24,416 bases of DNA. Source: JBQCHF01 sp051954955. GTDB taxonomy: Bacteria > Actinomycetota > Actinomycetes > Motilibacterales > Motilibacteraceae. Numbering within the stretch: position 1 is the stretch's first letter; the number at the start of each line of letters is the position of its first letter. The translations under genes were made by a program, and so were the position numbers. The notes under the pieces were generated by a model, which was not told the origin of the DNA, did not search any database, and saw only the letters and a list, made by a program, of their open reading frames with translations. The DNA is taken from NCBI GenBank assembly GCA_051954955.1, contig JBQCHF010000096.1, positions 1 through 24,416 of the forward strand, in the 5' to 3' direction. Positions 1 to 6,787 of this stretch are shown one piece after another.

Positions 1-73
1 TGGCCCCCGGCGTGGACTCGTACAAGTCGACGGCCTGCCGGCGGAACTCCTCCGAGTAGTGCTTCCTGGCCAT
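1..73 (-). CDS. IS3-family transposase OrfA, N-terminal part (cut by window edge)
   Basis: The first 24 codons begin at the ATG complementary to 71-73 and run off the left edge. The peptide starts MARKHYSEEFRRQAVDLYES, the typical opening of the helix-turn-helix OrfA protein of IS3-family elements, which binds the inverted repeats and is joined to OrfB by frameshifting to make the active transposase. Only the start of the HTH is visible, so intactness cannot be judged. The 3' end of an IS1380-type element lies only about 10-15 bases upstream of the ATG, so the normal IS3 left end and promoter are probably displaced. Recognition rests on a short but characteristic peptide. Confidence 0.72.
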   Translation of the reverse strand, partial: MARKHYSEEFRRQAVDLYESTPGA

Positions 74-84
74 AGCTCTGGATC

Positions 85-1671
85 ATCTCGCTTCTCCAGC
101 AGTGCTGGGTTCGCCGTGTCCAAGAACCAGGGTCAAGGGCCCAGGGCGCTCCAGCCGGTATGGATCAGTGGGGCCCATGGCCAGTCGCGGGGTAGGCGCA
201 GCAGTCGTCGGCGGGCCCGGTGGATGATCCGGCCGGCGAGGGTGAGCAGGCGCAGGCGCAGCCGTTTGGGTTCCCATCGGCGCACCGGGTGGGTGCCGGG
301 CCAGGCCAGGGTCTGGGTCCAGACCAGCAGTTCGGTGGCCAGGGCGACGATCTCGAGCCAGATGCGGTTCTTGGCGTACTCGTAGAAGGGCAGGTTGCGC
401 ATTCCGGTGTCTTTCAGGCCGCGGATGCGGTCTTCGGCGCGGGCGCGTTGGCGGTGGCGGACCTCCAGGGTGGGCAGGGTCCAGCCGGCGCCTCGGGTGG
501 TGGTGGCGAAGCAGGTGATCCGCCAGCCCTCGGCGTCGGTCAGGCGCAGCTGCGCGCCGGGGTGGGGGCGTTCGCGGCGGGCGATGACCCGCATCCCCTT
601 CGGCCAGTGCTGGGGCCCGTAGCGGGCCGGTGAGCGGGTCGGCGGGGTGGGGGTGGGCATCCACCTGGTCAGCTCGGCGACCTGCGCGCCCTCGCGTGCC
701 TGGCCGTCGCTGTCCACCGCCGGGCGCCACGCCGCGTCCGGGATCGCTTCGACGGCGGCTTTGACGGTGTCCAGGGCCGGGAACCCGATCGAGTACTCCA
801 GGCCGGCGTCTGTGAGGTGGTGCAAGAACGCCTTGGAGCAGGCGCCGGTGTCTGCGCGCACCAGAACCTGGCCGCGTTCGTGCTCGGGGAGCTGGTCCAG
901 CGCGCCGGTGATGGCGGTGATGTGGTCGGCGCTGGCGTGCGGGGAGGCGCTGCCCGGGCGCAGGTCCAGCACCAGCGGCTCGCCGGTGCCGTGCTCGCCG
1001 TGGTCGACGAACGCGCACATCGGGGAGAACCCGAAGGTGCGCTTGAACGTGGGGGCGGCCTGCTCTTTGTCCGAGTGGGCGATCACCAGGGTGGAGTCCA
1101 GATCGACGATCACCTGCCCGCCGTCCCGACTGCCCGGAACCCCGCCCAGGGGGCGGGCCCGGGCCCACACCCGGGCCCGGGACCTGGCGCGGGCGGTGCG
1201 GATCGCGGCCACCGCCGCGTCGGGGTCGGCGGCCAGGGCGCCGATCAGCCGGGACACCGTCGGGTCCGAGGCCACCGGCCCGAACAGCTCGCCCTGGGCG
1301 CGGACCACGGCCACGTCCGCGGCGCAGTCCCCGCCCAGAGCGACCGCGGTGGCCAGGTCCAGCAGCACCTTGCCCGGCTCGTGCCGGGCCCGCGGCCCGG
1401 CACGCCATGGCGCCAACGCCGCGGTCAGCTCGCGTCCCAGCCCGCTGACCCGCACGGTCTCGCACAGCAAGATCGCCCCCGCCGAGGAGATCAGCGACTC
1501 GCCGCCCAGATCCAGAACCAGATTCCCGCCCCGGCTACCCTTCACCTGCGGAGTGCCTCTCTGTGTGTTCGGTTCTTGACCTTTGACAAGCCAAGAATCC
1601 CGCCACAGACAGGCACTTCCGCGCATCACACGCCGACCACCCGACCCCCGACAATGAAACGTCGAGGCTAA
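85..1671 (-). mobile_element. IS1380-family insertion sequence, approximate limits
   Basis: An intact IS1380-type transposase gene is flanked by short non-coding ends. The end beyond the transposase start contains gcctcgacgtttcattg read inward (about 1653-1669). The other end, just past the stop codon, reads gcttctccagcagtgctggg inward from about 90. These two termini are only weakly similar and no target-site duplication is evident, so the limits are estimates. Its left end nearly touches the IS3 orfA start codon, indicating nested or adjacent insertion. Confidence 0.6.
133..1545 (-). CDS. IS1380-family DDE transposase
   Basis: A 470-residue protein of normal length for the family, which cuts and pastes its own element. 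The RNase-H-like catalytic residues are visible: first Asp in IVDLDSTLV (D148/D150), second Asp in LVRADTGA (D232), and Glu in RAEDRIRGLKDTG (E371). The N-terminal part with ALGGDCAADVAV and GPVASDPTVSRLI (about 68-101) is also typical. The GTG start at 1545 was chosen because the family motif begins soon after it and an AGAGG lies about 10 bases upstream; the open frame continues upstream to 1719 but that part looks like IS end sequence. No internal stop or frameshift was seen, so the gene may be functional. Confidence 0.9.
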   Translation of the reverse strand: MKGSRGGNLVLDLGGESLISSAGAILLCETVRVSGLGRELTAALAPWRAGPRARHEPGKVLLDLATAVALGGDCAADVAVVRAQGELFGPVASDPTVSRLIGALAADPDAAVAAIRTARARSRARVWARARPLGGVPGSRDGGQVIVDLDSTLVIAHSDKEQAAPTFKRTFGFSPMCAFVDHGEHGTGEPLVLDLRPGSASPHASADHITAITGALDQLPEHERGQVLVRADTGACSKAFLHHLTDAGLEYSIGFPALDTVKAAVEAIPDAAWRPAVDSDGQAREGAQVAELTRWMPTPTPPTRSPARYGPQHWPKGMRVIARRERPHPGAQLRLTDAEGWRITCFATTTRGAGWTLPTLEVRHRQRARAEDRIRGLKDTGMRNLPFYEYAKNRIWLEIVALATELLVWTQTLAWPGTHPVRRWEPKRLRLRLLTLAGRIIHRARRRLLRLPRDWPWAPLIHTGWSALGP

Positions 1672-1713
1672 GTCGCTCCGCCGGACCGGCACCTGGTCGT
1701 CTATGACGATGCG

Positions 1714-2055
1714 GTGCATCTGTCCCGCGGGCCGCGGGCGGCGGGACCGGCACCGGCCGGCGGTGGACGCCCTGTTCGACAGCGCGGCCCGCGTGCACGG
1801 GAAGGCGACCTGCAGCTGGTCCAGTTCGAGCGGCAGTGGTGGCGGCAGGCCGGCGCGAAGGAGCAGGCGATCCTGGACCTCTTCGGCTGCAGCCCGCTGT
1901 CCTACTACCAGCGCGTGAACGTGCTGATCGACCGGCCAGAGGCGCTCGCCACCGAGCTGCCCGTGGTGGGCCAGCTGCGGCGGCTGCGGGAAGCCCCCGG
2001 ATCCGGCAGCGCGCAGCGTGTCGATCGTCCCACGCCGGATCGCGCTGTTGGTTGA
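1714..2055 (+). CDS. DUF3263 family protein next to the IS1380 element
   Basis: The C-terminal two thirds carries the DUF3263 signature: QFERQWWRQAGAKEQAI, then FGCSPLSYYQRVNVLIDRPEAL, then QLRRLREA. This small actinobacterial family has a helix-turn-helix-like core and an unknown role, often guessed to be regulatory. The domain normally begins near an LSERD-type motif; here only EGDLQLVQFER remains recognisable, and the first 35 or so residues are Pro/Arg/Gly-rich and unlike the family. No Shine-Dalgarno sequence precedes the GTG at 1714. The frame stays open up to a TAA at 1669-1671, exactly where the IS appears to end, so the true N-terminus may have been lost or replaced by the insertion. 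The domain call is firm; start and functionality are uncertain. Confidence 0.65.
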   Translation: MHLSRGPRAAGPAPAGGGRPVRQRGPRAREGDLQLVQFERQWWRQAGAKEQAILDLFGCSPLSYYQRVNVLIDRPEALATELPVVGQLRRLREAPGSGSAQRVDRPTPDRAVG

Positions 2056-2088
2056 GCGCTGACTGAAGTAGCACTCGGTATTCAGCTA

Positions 2089-2118
2089 TTGACTGTTTGA
2101 TGAGCACCGCCATAGGCT
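2089..2118 (+). promoter_or_regulatory. Sigma-70-type promoter for the secreted-protein gene
   Basis: TTGACT (2089-2094) and TAGGCT (2113-2118) are separated by 18 bases and match the actinobacterial housekeeping pattern TTGACN / TANNNT. They lie 28 bases upstream of a GTG start that has a GGGGGG ribosome-binding site, which leaves room for a short leader. Confidence 0.5.
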
Positions 2119-2145
2119 CCGGTTCTCATCTCTCGGGGGGACACC

Positions 2146-2655
2146 GTGAATCTTAAGTCGCGCAGGCTTGTCATCCCGCTTGTTGCGTTCGCCGCACTCA
2201 TGCCATCCAATGCCGCCGCTGCACTCGTGTCGCCCAACATCGCCGTGCCTACAGACCCTACCTGCGACGTCTACGCCGATGTTCCCCACAGAAGTACGGG
2301 TGGTATCGACGAGTCCCTGCAGGGGACCGTAGACGCTAAGACTCGCTTCAAGTGCGACGCGGGAACTACCAAGACGATGAAGATCACTGAGGTGCTGATC
2401 AACATCTATTACTGCGGCAGTCAAGAGCCTGCAGGGACGGAGTCCGACTGGACCTCGAAGTATGGTTGCCGCGTGGTTGCTTCTGCGCACTACTTCGACA
2501 CCTTCACAGTCACCCCTGGCACGCAAACGACAAGAATGGCTCCGCCGAAGGGAACGCCCGGTCCCACAATGGCTGGCTGGTACATCCAGTGCACCCAGTA
2601 CGTCAAGAACGGGGTTGCGGGGCGCCGTGGGTCCCTTCCAAAAGAAGTCGTCTGA
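2146..2655 (+). CDS. Secreted cysteine-containing protein of unknown function
   Basis: A 169-residue protein starting at a GTG six bases downstream of the run TCGGGGGG. The N-terminus is a clear Sec signal peptide: MNLKSRR, then a hydrophobic core (LVIPLVAFAALM), then SNAAAA with cleavage likely near residue 25. The mature part has five cysteines (40, 70, 90, 108, 149), suggesting two disulfides after export, and no membrane segment or catalytic motif that I recognise. Base composition is visibly less GC-rich than the surrounding genome and codon choice is relaxed (CTT, ACT, AAG and TAT are used), which fits recent acquisition. It has its own promoter and is followed four bases after its stop by the next gene, so the two are probably co-transcribed. 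Function unknown. Confidence 0.72.
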   Translation: MNLKSRRLVIPLVAFAALMPSNAAAALVSPNIAVPTDPTCDVYADVPHRSTGGIDESLQGTVDAKTRFKCDAGTTKTMKITEVLINIYYCGSQEPAGTESDWTSKYGCRVVASAHYFDTFTVTPGTQTTRMAPPKGTPGPTMAGWYIQCTQYVKNGVAGRRGSLPKEVV

Positions 2656-2659
2656 GACT

Positions 2660-2938
2660 ATGGGGACGATCGCAGAGGCAGAAGGCCGCGGCTACCTGCC
2701 ACTACCTATAGCGACGATCGTGAATTACGCCGTCACGGGCTGGGAGACGGACATCGTCTTGCTTTTAGATGTCAGCGAACAGGGCGAGGAATATGTTACT
2801 TTGTGGACGCACCGCGAGCCGTACGCAACGTCCCCTGAGGGCGATCGGGATATGAGTGGCAGCGCTGAGTCGTTGGCGCGCAGGCATGCCCTAGAGGAGT
2901 TCGGACGGCGACTACAGCGCTTTCTCGTTCAGCTGTGA
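2660..2938 (+). CDS. Small hypothetical protein, 92 residues
   Basis: It starts at the ATG four bases after the stop of the secreted-protein gene; there is no strong ribosome-binding site (only AAAAGAAG upstream), so translational coupling is likely. The sequence runs from a short acidic N-terminus into PLPIATIVNYAVTGWETDIV, then LLLDVSEQGEEYVTLWTHRE, and ends with a charged helix (ARRHALEEFGRRLQRFLVQL). It has no signal peptide and is probably cytoplasmic. I do not recognise a family. Composition is as low in GC as its partner. A good terminator follows directly, which supports it as a real last gene of a two-gene unit. Confidence 0.55.
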   Translation: MGTIAEAEGRGYLPLPIATIVNYAVTGWETDIVLLLDVSEQGEEYVTLWTHREPYATSPEGDRDMSGSAESLARRHALEEFGRRLQRFLVQL

Positions 2939-2943
2939 CAGGA

Positions 2944-2975
2944 CCCGGGCGTCTCCTATCGCTAGGACGCCCGGG
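2944..2975 (+). terminator. Hairpin terminator after the island operon
   Basis: CCCGGGCGTC (2944-2953) and GACGCCCGGG (2966-2975) form a perfect 10-bp stem with a 12-base loop, starting five bases after the 92-residue gene's stop. There is no U-tract, as is common for actinobacterial terminators. Confidence 0.7.
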
Positions 2976-3037
2976 CTCTGACCAAGAGTGCGGGCGCGGG
3001 ACCGTTGATTCGTTCCCGAGCGCGCCCTCCGCGGCTG

Positions 3038-3184
3038 CTAGAGCCAGCGCAGCTTGAGCCGCGCCGGGTGCCAGCGCCGGTCCGGCGACGGGTGCACGAA
3101 CACAGCCTCCAGCAGCGATGCCGCCACCGTCCGCCGCCGGGCTGCATTAGCCGCAAAAGCCGGTTGGCCCGGCGAACGGCACCC
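3038..3184 (-). pseudogene. Possible C-terminal relic of a large serine recombinase
   Basis: On the minus strand a 48-codon open frame without a start codon runs from a stop at 3185-3187 to a TAG at 3038-3040. Its last 30 residues include RRRTVAASLLEAVFVHPSPD followed by a segment ending ARLKLRWL. This resembles the end of phage/ICE-type large serine recombinases, where an arginine-rich helix leads into a short strand pair ending in a W-R or R-W motif. The catalytic and zinc-ribbon domains are absent. If real, it is debris of an integrated element at the edge of the accessory patch. The match is short and made from memory of the family pattern, so it may be coincidental. Confidence 0.3.
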
Positions 3185-3199
3185 TCATATCGTCCACGG

Positions 3200-4135
3200 A
3201 TGGGTCATGTCGGTTCCCCGCGCATCGGCTGGCTCGAGGTGCCCGAGCACGTCCGGGCCGCCGTCGAGGCCGAGCTGGGTGCGCACGTGGTCGCGGCCCG
3301 ATCCCAGTTCGGCGGTTTCTCGCCTGGCTCGGCGGACCGGGTCGAGCTCTCGGACGGTCGGCGGCTGTTCGTCAAGGCGGTCGGGACCGCGCTGAACCCC
3401 GACACCCCGAGGCTGCACCGGCGCGAGGCGCACGCCCTCGCCCAGCTGCCGGACCACGTCCCGGCTCCGCGCCTGGTCGCGACCTACGACGACGGCGACT
3501 GGGTCGCGCTGGTGATGGAGGACGTCGAAGGCCGCCACCCGGAGGTGCCCTGGCCCGACCGGGACGTCGACGCCGTCGGCGGGGCGCTGGTCGAACTGGC
3601 CGGAGTCCGCGCCCCGGCATCGCTACCGGCGCATGCCGACATCGCGACCATGCTCACCATCTGGTCCGAGGTCGCTGAGCGCCATGCTGCCGGCGAGCTC
3701 GACGAGCGGTTCCCGACCGACCTGGTGCGGCAGCTGGACCAGCTCCTCGACGCCGGGCGGCTCGCCCGCGAGGTGACCAGGGGCGACGCACTCGTCCACT
3801 GGGACGTGCGCAGCGACAACGTGTTCGTGCGCGACGGCGAGGCTGTGCTGCTCGACTGGGCGTGGGCCTGCCGGGGCGCCCCGTGGCTCGACGCCGCCAT
3901 GCTCGGGCTGGAGCTCGCGATCCAGGGCGCCGACGCCGACCAGTTCTTCGCCACCAACCCGCTGCTCATTGCGCAGCCGCGCGAGCACGTGCGGGCCCTG
4001 CTGGTCTGCGCCGCCGGCTTCTGGGCGCTGCGCGGCACCTACCCCGACCCACCCGGGCTGCCGAGCATCCGCGCGGTCCAGAGGTCGTGGGCCGCCAAGT
4101 CCCTCGCCTGGCTGCGCGAGCGCGGGGACCTATAG
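3200..4135 (+). CDS. Aminoglycoside-phosphotransferase-fold kinase-like protein
   Basis: A 311-residue cytoplasmic protein of the APH/choline-kinase fold. The ATP-lysine lies in LFVKAVG (K59), the hinge region near ALVMEDVEG (104-111), the catalytic loop is VHWDVRSDNVFV (H200, D202, N207) and the metal-binding Asp is in LLDWAWA (D219). All key residues are present, so it is probably an active phosphotransferase. The substrate cannot be read from sequence; members act on aminoglycosides, macrolides, sugars, homoserine or choline, and most chromosomal actinobacterial ones are uncharacterised. The frame continues upstream, but ATG 3200 was chosen because residues before it are low-complexity and overlap a recombinase-like relic on the other strand. 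It converges with the DUF4032 gene, the stops being only seven bases apart. Confidence 0.85.
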   Translation: MGHVGSPRIGWLEVPEHVRAAVEAELGAHVVAARSQFGGFSPGSADRVELSDGRRLFVKAVGTALNPDTPRLHRREAHALAQLPDHVPAPRLVATYDDGDWVALVMEDVEGRHPEVPWPDRDVDAVGGALVELAGVRAPASLPAHADIATMLTIWSEVAERHAAGELDERFPTDLVRQLDQLLDAGRLAREVTRGDALVHWDVRSDNVFVRDGEAVLLDWAWACRGAPWLDAAMLGLELAIQGADADQFFATNPLLIAQPREHVRALLVCAAGFWALRGTYPDPPGLPSIRAVQRSWAAKSLAWLRERGDL

Positions 4136-4142
4136 CCGGCGC

Positions 4143-5417
4143 TCAGTCCTCGTCGGTCCAGACGATCCGCAGCTCGGCGGTGTCCGCCAGGCCGTCCTCG
4201 TCCACCCGGGCACCGAGCACCGAGCGCTCGTCCGGCTTGTGGGCCAGCACGTTGGTGACGTAGGAGTCGACCGCCGTCATCAGCCCGACGTCGCGGCCGG
4301 CCTTCTCGGACAGGAACCAGCGGTGCTCGAGGACCTCGTGGAAGACCTCGGCCGGCTCGAGCTTCCCGCGCAGCTCCTTGGGCACCGCGCGCACCACCGG
4401 CTCGAAGACGGTGGTGAGCCAGGCGTGGGCCAGGATCTCCTCGTCCTCGCGTTGCTGCTCGGTGGCGGCGGCATAGGTGTCGAGGTCGTTGAGCAGCCGG
4501 CGGGCCTGGTTCTCCTCGACGTCCAACCCGGTCAGCCGCATCAGACGGCGGGTGTGGTGGCCGGCGTCGACGACCTTGGGCTGGATCTGCACCCGGCGCC
4601 CGTCGATGTCGGTGAAGATGTCGAGCTCGGCGACGTCGAAGCCCAGGTCGTTGAGCCGGCGGATGCGCGCGTCGATACGGTAGCGCTCACCGGCCTCGAA
4701 CACCTCCGGCTGGGTCAGCTCGGACCACAGCTCGGTGTAGCGCCGCTCCAGCCGGTCGCCGGTGGCGAACGGGTCGACCTTCTCGTCCAGCAGCCCGGCC
4801 GCCGCCAGGTCGAACATCTCGCCGATGATGTTGGTGCGGGCGATGTCGACGTCGTAGCCGCGCTGGCCGTCGGACAGGGACAGGTGCAGCTCGCCGGTCT
4901 CGGCGTCGACGAGGTAGGCGGCGAACGCGCCGGCGTCGCGGCGGAACAGGATGTTGGACAGCGAGCAGTCGCCCCAGAAGAAGCCGGCCAGGTGCAGCCG
5001 CACCAGCAGCGCGGTGAGGGCGTCGACCAGCCGGTCGGCCGTGTCCGGGCGCAGCGTGCGGGAGAAGAGTGCGCGGTAGGGCAACGAGAACTGCAGGTGC
5101 TCGGTGATGAGTGCCGGGTCCAGTGGGGACCCGTCGGGCTCCTCGCGCCCGCTCACCACCCCGACGACGTCGACCGCCGGCACGTCGAGCCGCTGCAGCT
5201 GGCGCAGCAACCGGTACTCGTTGCTGGCCGGGCGCTCGGCGATCTCCTTGATGGCGTAGACCCGACCGGAGATGCGCACGAAGCGCACCACGTGCCGGGA
5301 GATCCCCCGCGGCAGGGCGACGAGATGGTCCTCCGGCCACTGCTCCAGCGGGGTGGACCAGGGCAGGTCGAGCAGCCCCTGGTCGGTGAGCCGGGCAGCC
5401 GTGATCTGCAGCGCCAC
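4143..5417 (-). CDS. DUF4032 protein with kinase-like N-terminal domain
   Basis: A 424-residue cytoplasmic protein. The first 175 residues show a protein-kinase-like pattern: YAIKEI (K57), NEYRLL (E67), GDCSLSN as catalytic loop (D150, N155) and LVDAETGEL (D171) in the metal-binding position. This agrees with the lipopolysaccharide-kinase-like first part of DUF4032 proteins. The remainder (about 190-424) is the family's C-terminal region, with TDIDGRRVQIQPKVVDAGHH (about 275-294) and EVLEHRWFLSE. The biochemical role is not established. GTG 5417 is supported by GAGGAG seven to eight bases upstream. It lies downstream of the sugar ABC ATPase on the same strand, with a strong hairpin and a tandem repeat between them, so it probably has its own control. 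Confidence 0.85.
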   Translation of the reverse strand: MALQITAARLTDQGLLDLPWSTPLEQWPEDHLVALPRGISRHVVRFVRISGRVYAIKEIAERPASNEYRLLRQLQRLDVPAVDVVGVVSGREEPDGSPLDPALITEHLQFSLPYRALFSRTLRPDTADRLVDALTALLVRLHLAGFFWGDCSLSNILFRRDAGAFAAYLVDAETGELHLSLSDGQRGYDVDIARTNIIGEMFDLAAAGLLDEKVDPFATGDRLERRYTELWSELTQPEVFEAGERYRIDARIRRLNDLGFDVAELDIFTDIDGRRVQIQPKVVDAGHHTRRLMRLTGLDVEENQARRLLNDLDTYAAATEQQREDEEILAHAWLTTVFEPVVRAVPKELRGKLEPAEVFHEVLEHRWFLSEKAGRDVGLMTAVDSYVTNVLAHKPDERSVLGARVDEDGLADTAELRIVWTDED

Positions 5418-5433
5418 CGGGCGCGCTCCTCGG

Positions 5434-5471
5434 GTGAGACGGACAGGTGGGATGGACAGTGGGACGGACGG
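5434..5471 (+). repeat. Three tandem 12-13-base repeats in the DUF4032 leader
   Basis: Read on the plus strand the units are GTGAGACGGACAG (5434-5446), GTGGGATGGACAG (5447-5459) and TGGGACGGACGG (5460-5471). They sit directly upstream of the DUF4032 ribosome-binding site, i.e. in its promoter or 5' leader. This could be a regulator-binding array or an RNA element; no known motif was recognised. Confidence 0.6.
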
Positions 5472-5503
5472 CTGGAATGAGCATCGGGAGGTGCCGGACG
5501 CAC

Positions 5504-5538
5504 GACGCGGGGCCGCGCCGGTGGCGCGACCCCGCGTC
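5504..5538 (-). terminator. Terminator downstream of the sugar ABC ATPase gene
   Basis: GACGCGGGG (5504-5512) pairs with CCCCGCGTC (5530-5538), and CGCGCC (5514-5519) with GGCGCG (5523-5528). This gives a 15-bp stem with one C-A mismatch and a three-base loop, 18 bases past the ATPase stop. It should separate the ATPase transcript from the DUF4032 gene. Confidence 0.75.
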
Positions 5539-5556
5539 GATGCGGAACCTGGATCG

Positions 5557-6672
5557 TCAGACCGGCAGGCGCGCACCGGTCTTGGTCGAGAACACGTGCT
5601 GCTTGCCCTCACGGATGCGCAGCCAGACCTTCTCGCCCTTGTGCGGGGCGGTGCGCGGCTCGACCCGGGCGATGATCTGGTCGCTGCCGACCTCGTCGCT
5701 CGCCGGGCTGCCGAACTGGCCGTCGCCGTAGACGAAGGCGTCCGAACCGAGCTCCTCCACCACGTTGACGACGACCGGGAAGGAGCCCGGGGTGCCGTCA
5801 GGGACGACCTCGAGGGACTCGGGGCGGAAGCCGAGCGTGACCTGCTTGCTGCCCTCGGAGCCGACGGCGTCGAGGGTGGCGCGGCTGAGCGGCACGTCGC
5901 TGGAGCCCAGGCGCGCACCGGCCTCGCTGACCTGGAAGGTGCCCAGGTTCATGGCCGGCGAGCCGATGAAGCCGGCGACGAACACGTTGGCCGGCCGGTC
6001 GTAGAGGTTCAGCGGGGTGTCGACCTGCTGCAGGACGCCGTCCTTGAGCACGCAGACGCGGTCGCCCATCGTCATGGCCTCGGTCTGGTCGTGGGTGACG
6101 TAGACCGTGGTGATGCCGAGCCGACGCTGCAGCGAGGCGATCTGGGTGCGGGTGCTGACGCGCAGCTTGGCGTCGAGGTTGGACAGCGGCTCGTCCATGA
6201 GGAACACCTGCGGCTCGCGCACGATGGCGCGGCCCATGGCCACGCGCTGGCGCTGGCCACCGGACAGGGCCTTCGGCTTGCGCTCGAGGTACTGCTCGAG
6301 GTCGAGCAGCTTGGCGGCCTCGCGGACCCGACGGTCGCGCTCGTCCTTGGCCACGCCGGCGATCTTCAGGGCGAAGCCCATGTTCTCGGCGACGTTCATG
6401 TGCGGGTAGAGCGCGTAGTTCTGGAACACCATCGCGATGTCCCGCTCCTTGGGCGGGAGGTCGGTGACGTCGCGGTCACCGATGCGGATGGCGCCGGAGT
6501 TGACGTCCTCCAGACCCGCGAGCATGCGCAGCGAGGTCGACTTGCCGCAGCCGGAGGGGCCGACCAGGACGAGGAACTCCCCGTCGGTGATGTCGAGGTC
6601 GAGCGAGTCGACCGCGGGCTTCTCGGACCCGGGGTAGAGCCGGGTGGCCTTGTCGTAGGTGACCGTAGCCAT
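5557..6672 (-). CDS. ugpC: Sugar ABC transporter ATP-binding protein, MsiK/UgpC type
   Basis: A 371-residue ATPase that drives sugar uptake through separate permeases. Visible motifs: Walker A GPSGCGKST (38-46), Q-loop in VFQNYALYP (82-90), signature LSGGQ (136-140), Walker B VFLMDE (156-161), D-loop SNLDAK and H-loop His194. The C-terminal 235-371 is the regulatory TOBE/MalK-type domain (GFRPESLEV at 281-289). ATG 6672 has AAGGGA upstream. In actinomycetes such as Streptomyces one MsiK protein energises several sugar importers; the maltose operon in this window has no ATPase, so this protein is a natural partner (inference). The gene symbol follows common annotation and does not imply glycerol-3-phosphate specificity; msiK or malK would be equally fair. 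Confidence 0.93.
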   Translation of the reverse strand: MATVTYDKATRLYPGSEKPAVDSLDLDITDGEFLVLVGPSGCGKSTSLRMLAGLEDVNSGAIRIGDRDVTDLPPKERDIAMVFQNYALYPHMNVAENMGFALKIAGVAKDERDRRVREAAKLLDLEQYLERKPKALSGGQRQRVAMGRAIVREPQVFLMDEPLSNLDAKLRVSTRTQIASLQRRLGITTVYVTHDQTEAMTMGDRVCVLKDGVLQQVDTPLNLYDRPANVFVAGFIGSPAMNLGTFQVSEAGARLGSSDVPLSRATLDAVGSEGSKQVTLGFRPESLEVVPDGTPGSFPVVVNVVEELGSDAFVYGDGQFGSPASDEVGSDQIIARVEPRTAPHKGEKVWLRIREGKQHVFSTKTGARLPV

Positions 6673-6736
6673 GAACGTGCGTCCCTTCACCGGCAGGTAC
6701 GTGCCGGACGATCCGTTGTGGAGGGTTGACGGTCCG

Positions 6737-6766
6737 ACACTAGGTCATGGCAGTGAGCGGAGTCAC
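6737..6766 (-). promoter_or_regulatory. Candidate promoter of the ABC ATPase gene
   Basis: On the minus strand GTGACT (complement of 6761-6766) and TAGTGT (complement of 6737-6742) are 18 bases apart, a fair -35/-10 pair. It would start transcription near 6730, with a leader of roughly 58 bases before the ATG at 6672. Confidence 0.4.
6753..6766. promoter_or_regulatory. Crp/GlxR-like binding site
   Basis: GTGA-N6-TCAC (6753-6766), inside AGTGAGCGGAGTCACT, matches the half-sites of Crp-family regulators, though the centre is not the TA preferred by GlxR. It overlaps the putative -35 of the ATPase gene, which would allow catabolite or cAMP-type control. Confidence 0.4.
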
Positions 6767-6777
6767 TACCTTGACCT

Positions 6778-6787
6778 GAACCGGTTC
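6778..6787. promoter_or_regulatory. LacI-type palindrome GAACCGGTTC
   Basis: A perfect 10-base palindrome with a central CpG, as in LacI-family operators, between the divergent ABC ATPase and ArAE exporter genes. It lies 7 bases before the annotated GTG of the exporter and upstream of the ATPase -35. Its regulator may or may not be the LacI protein encoded at 15715-16734. Confidence 0.35.

Noticed and set aside
83..1465. Long open frame on the minus strand, 460 codons
   Set aside because: Shadow of the IS1380 transposase gene; Pro/Arg/Gly-rich with no motif.
4143..5918. Reading the DUF4032 gene as a 591-residue protein
   Set aside because: The extra N-terminal part is Ser/Arg-rich low-complexity sequence that overlaps the end of the ABC ATPase gene; GTG 5417 has a good ribosome-binding site and starts the family domain.
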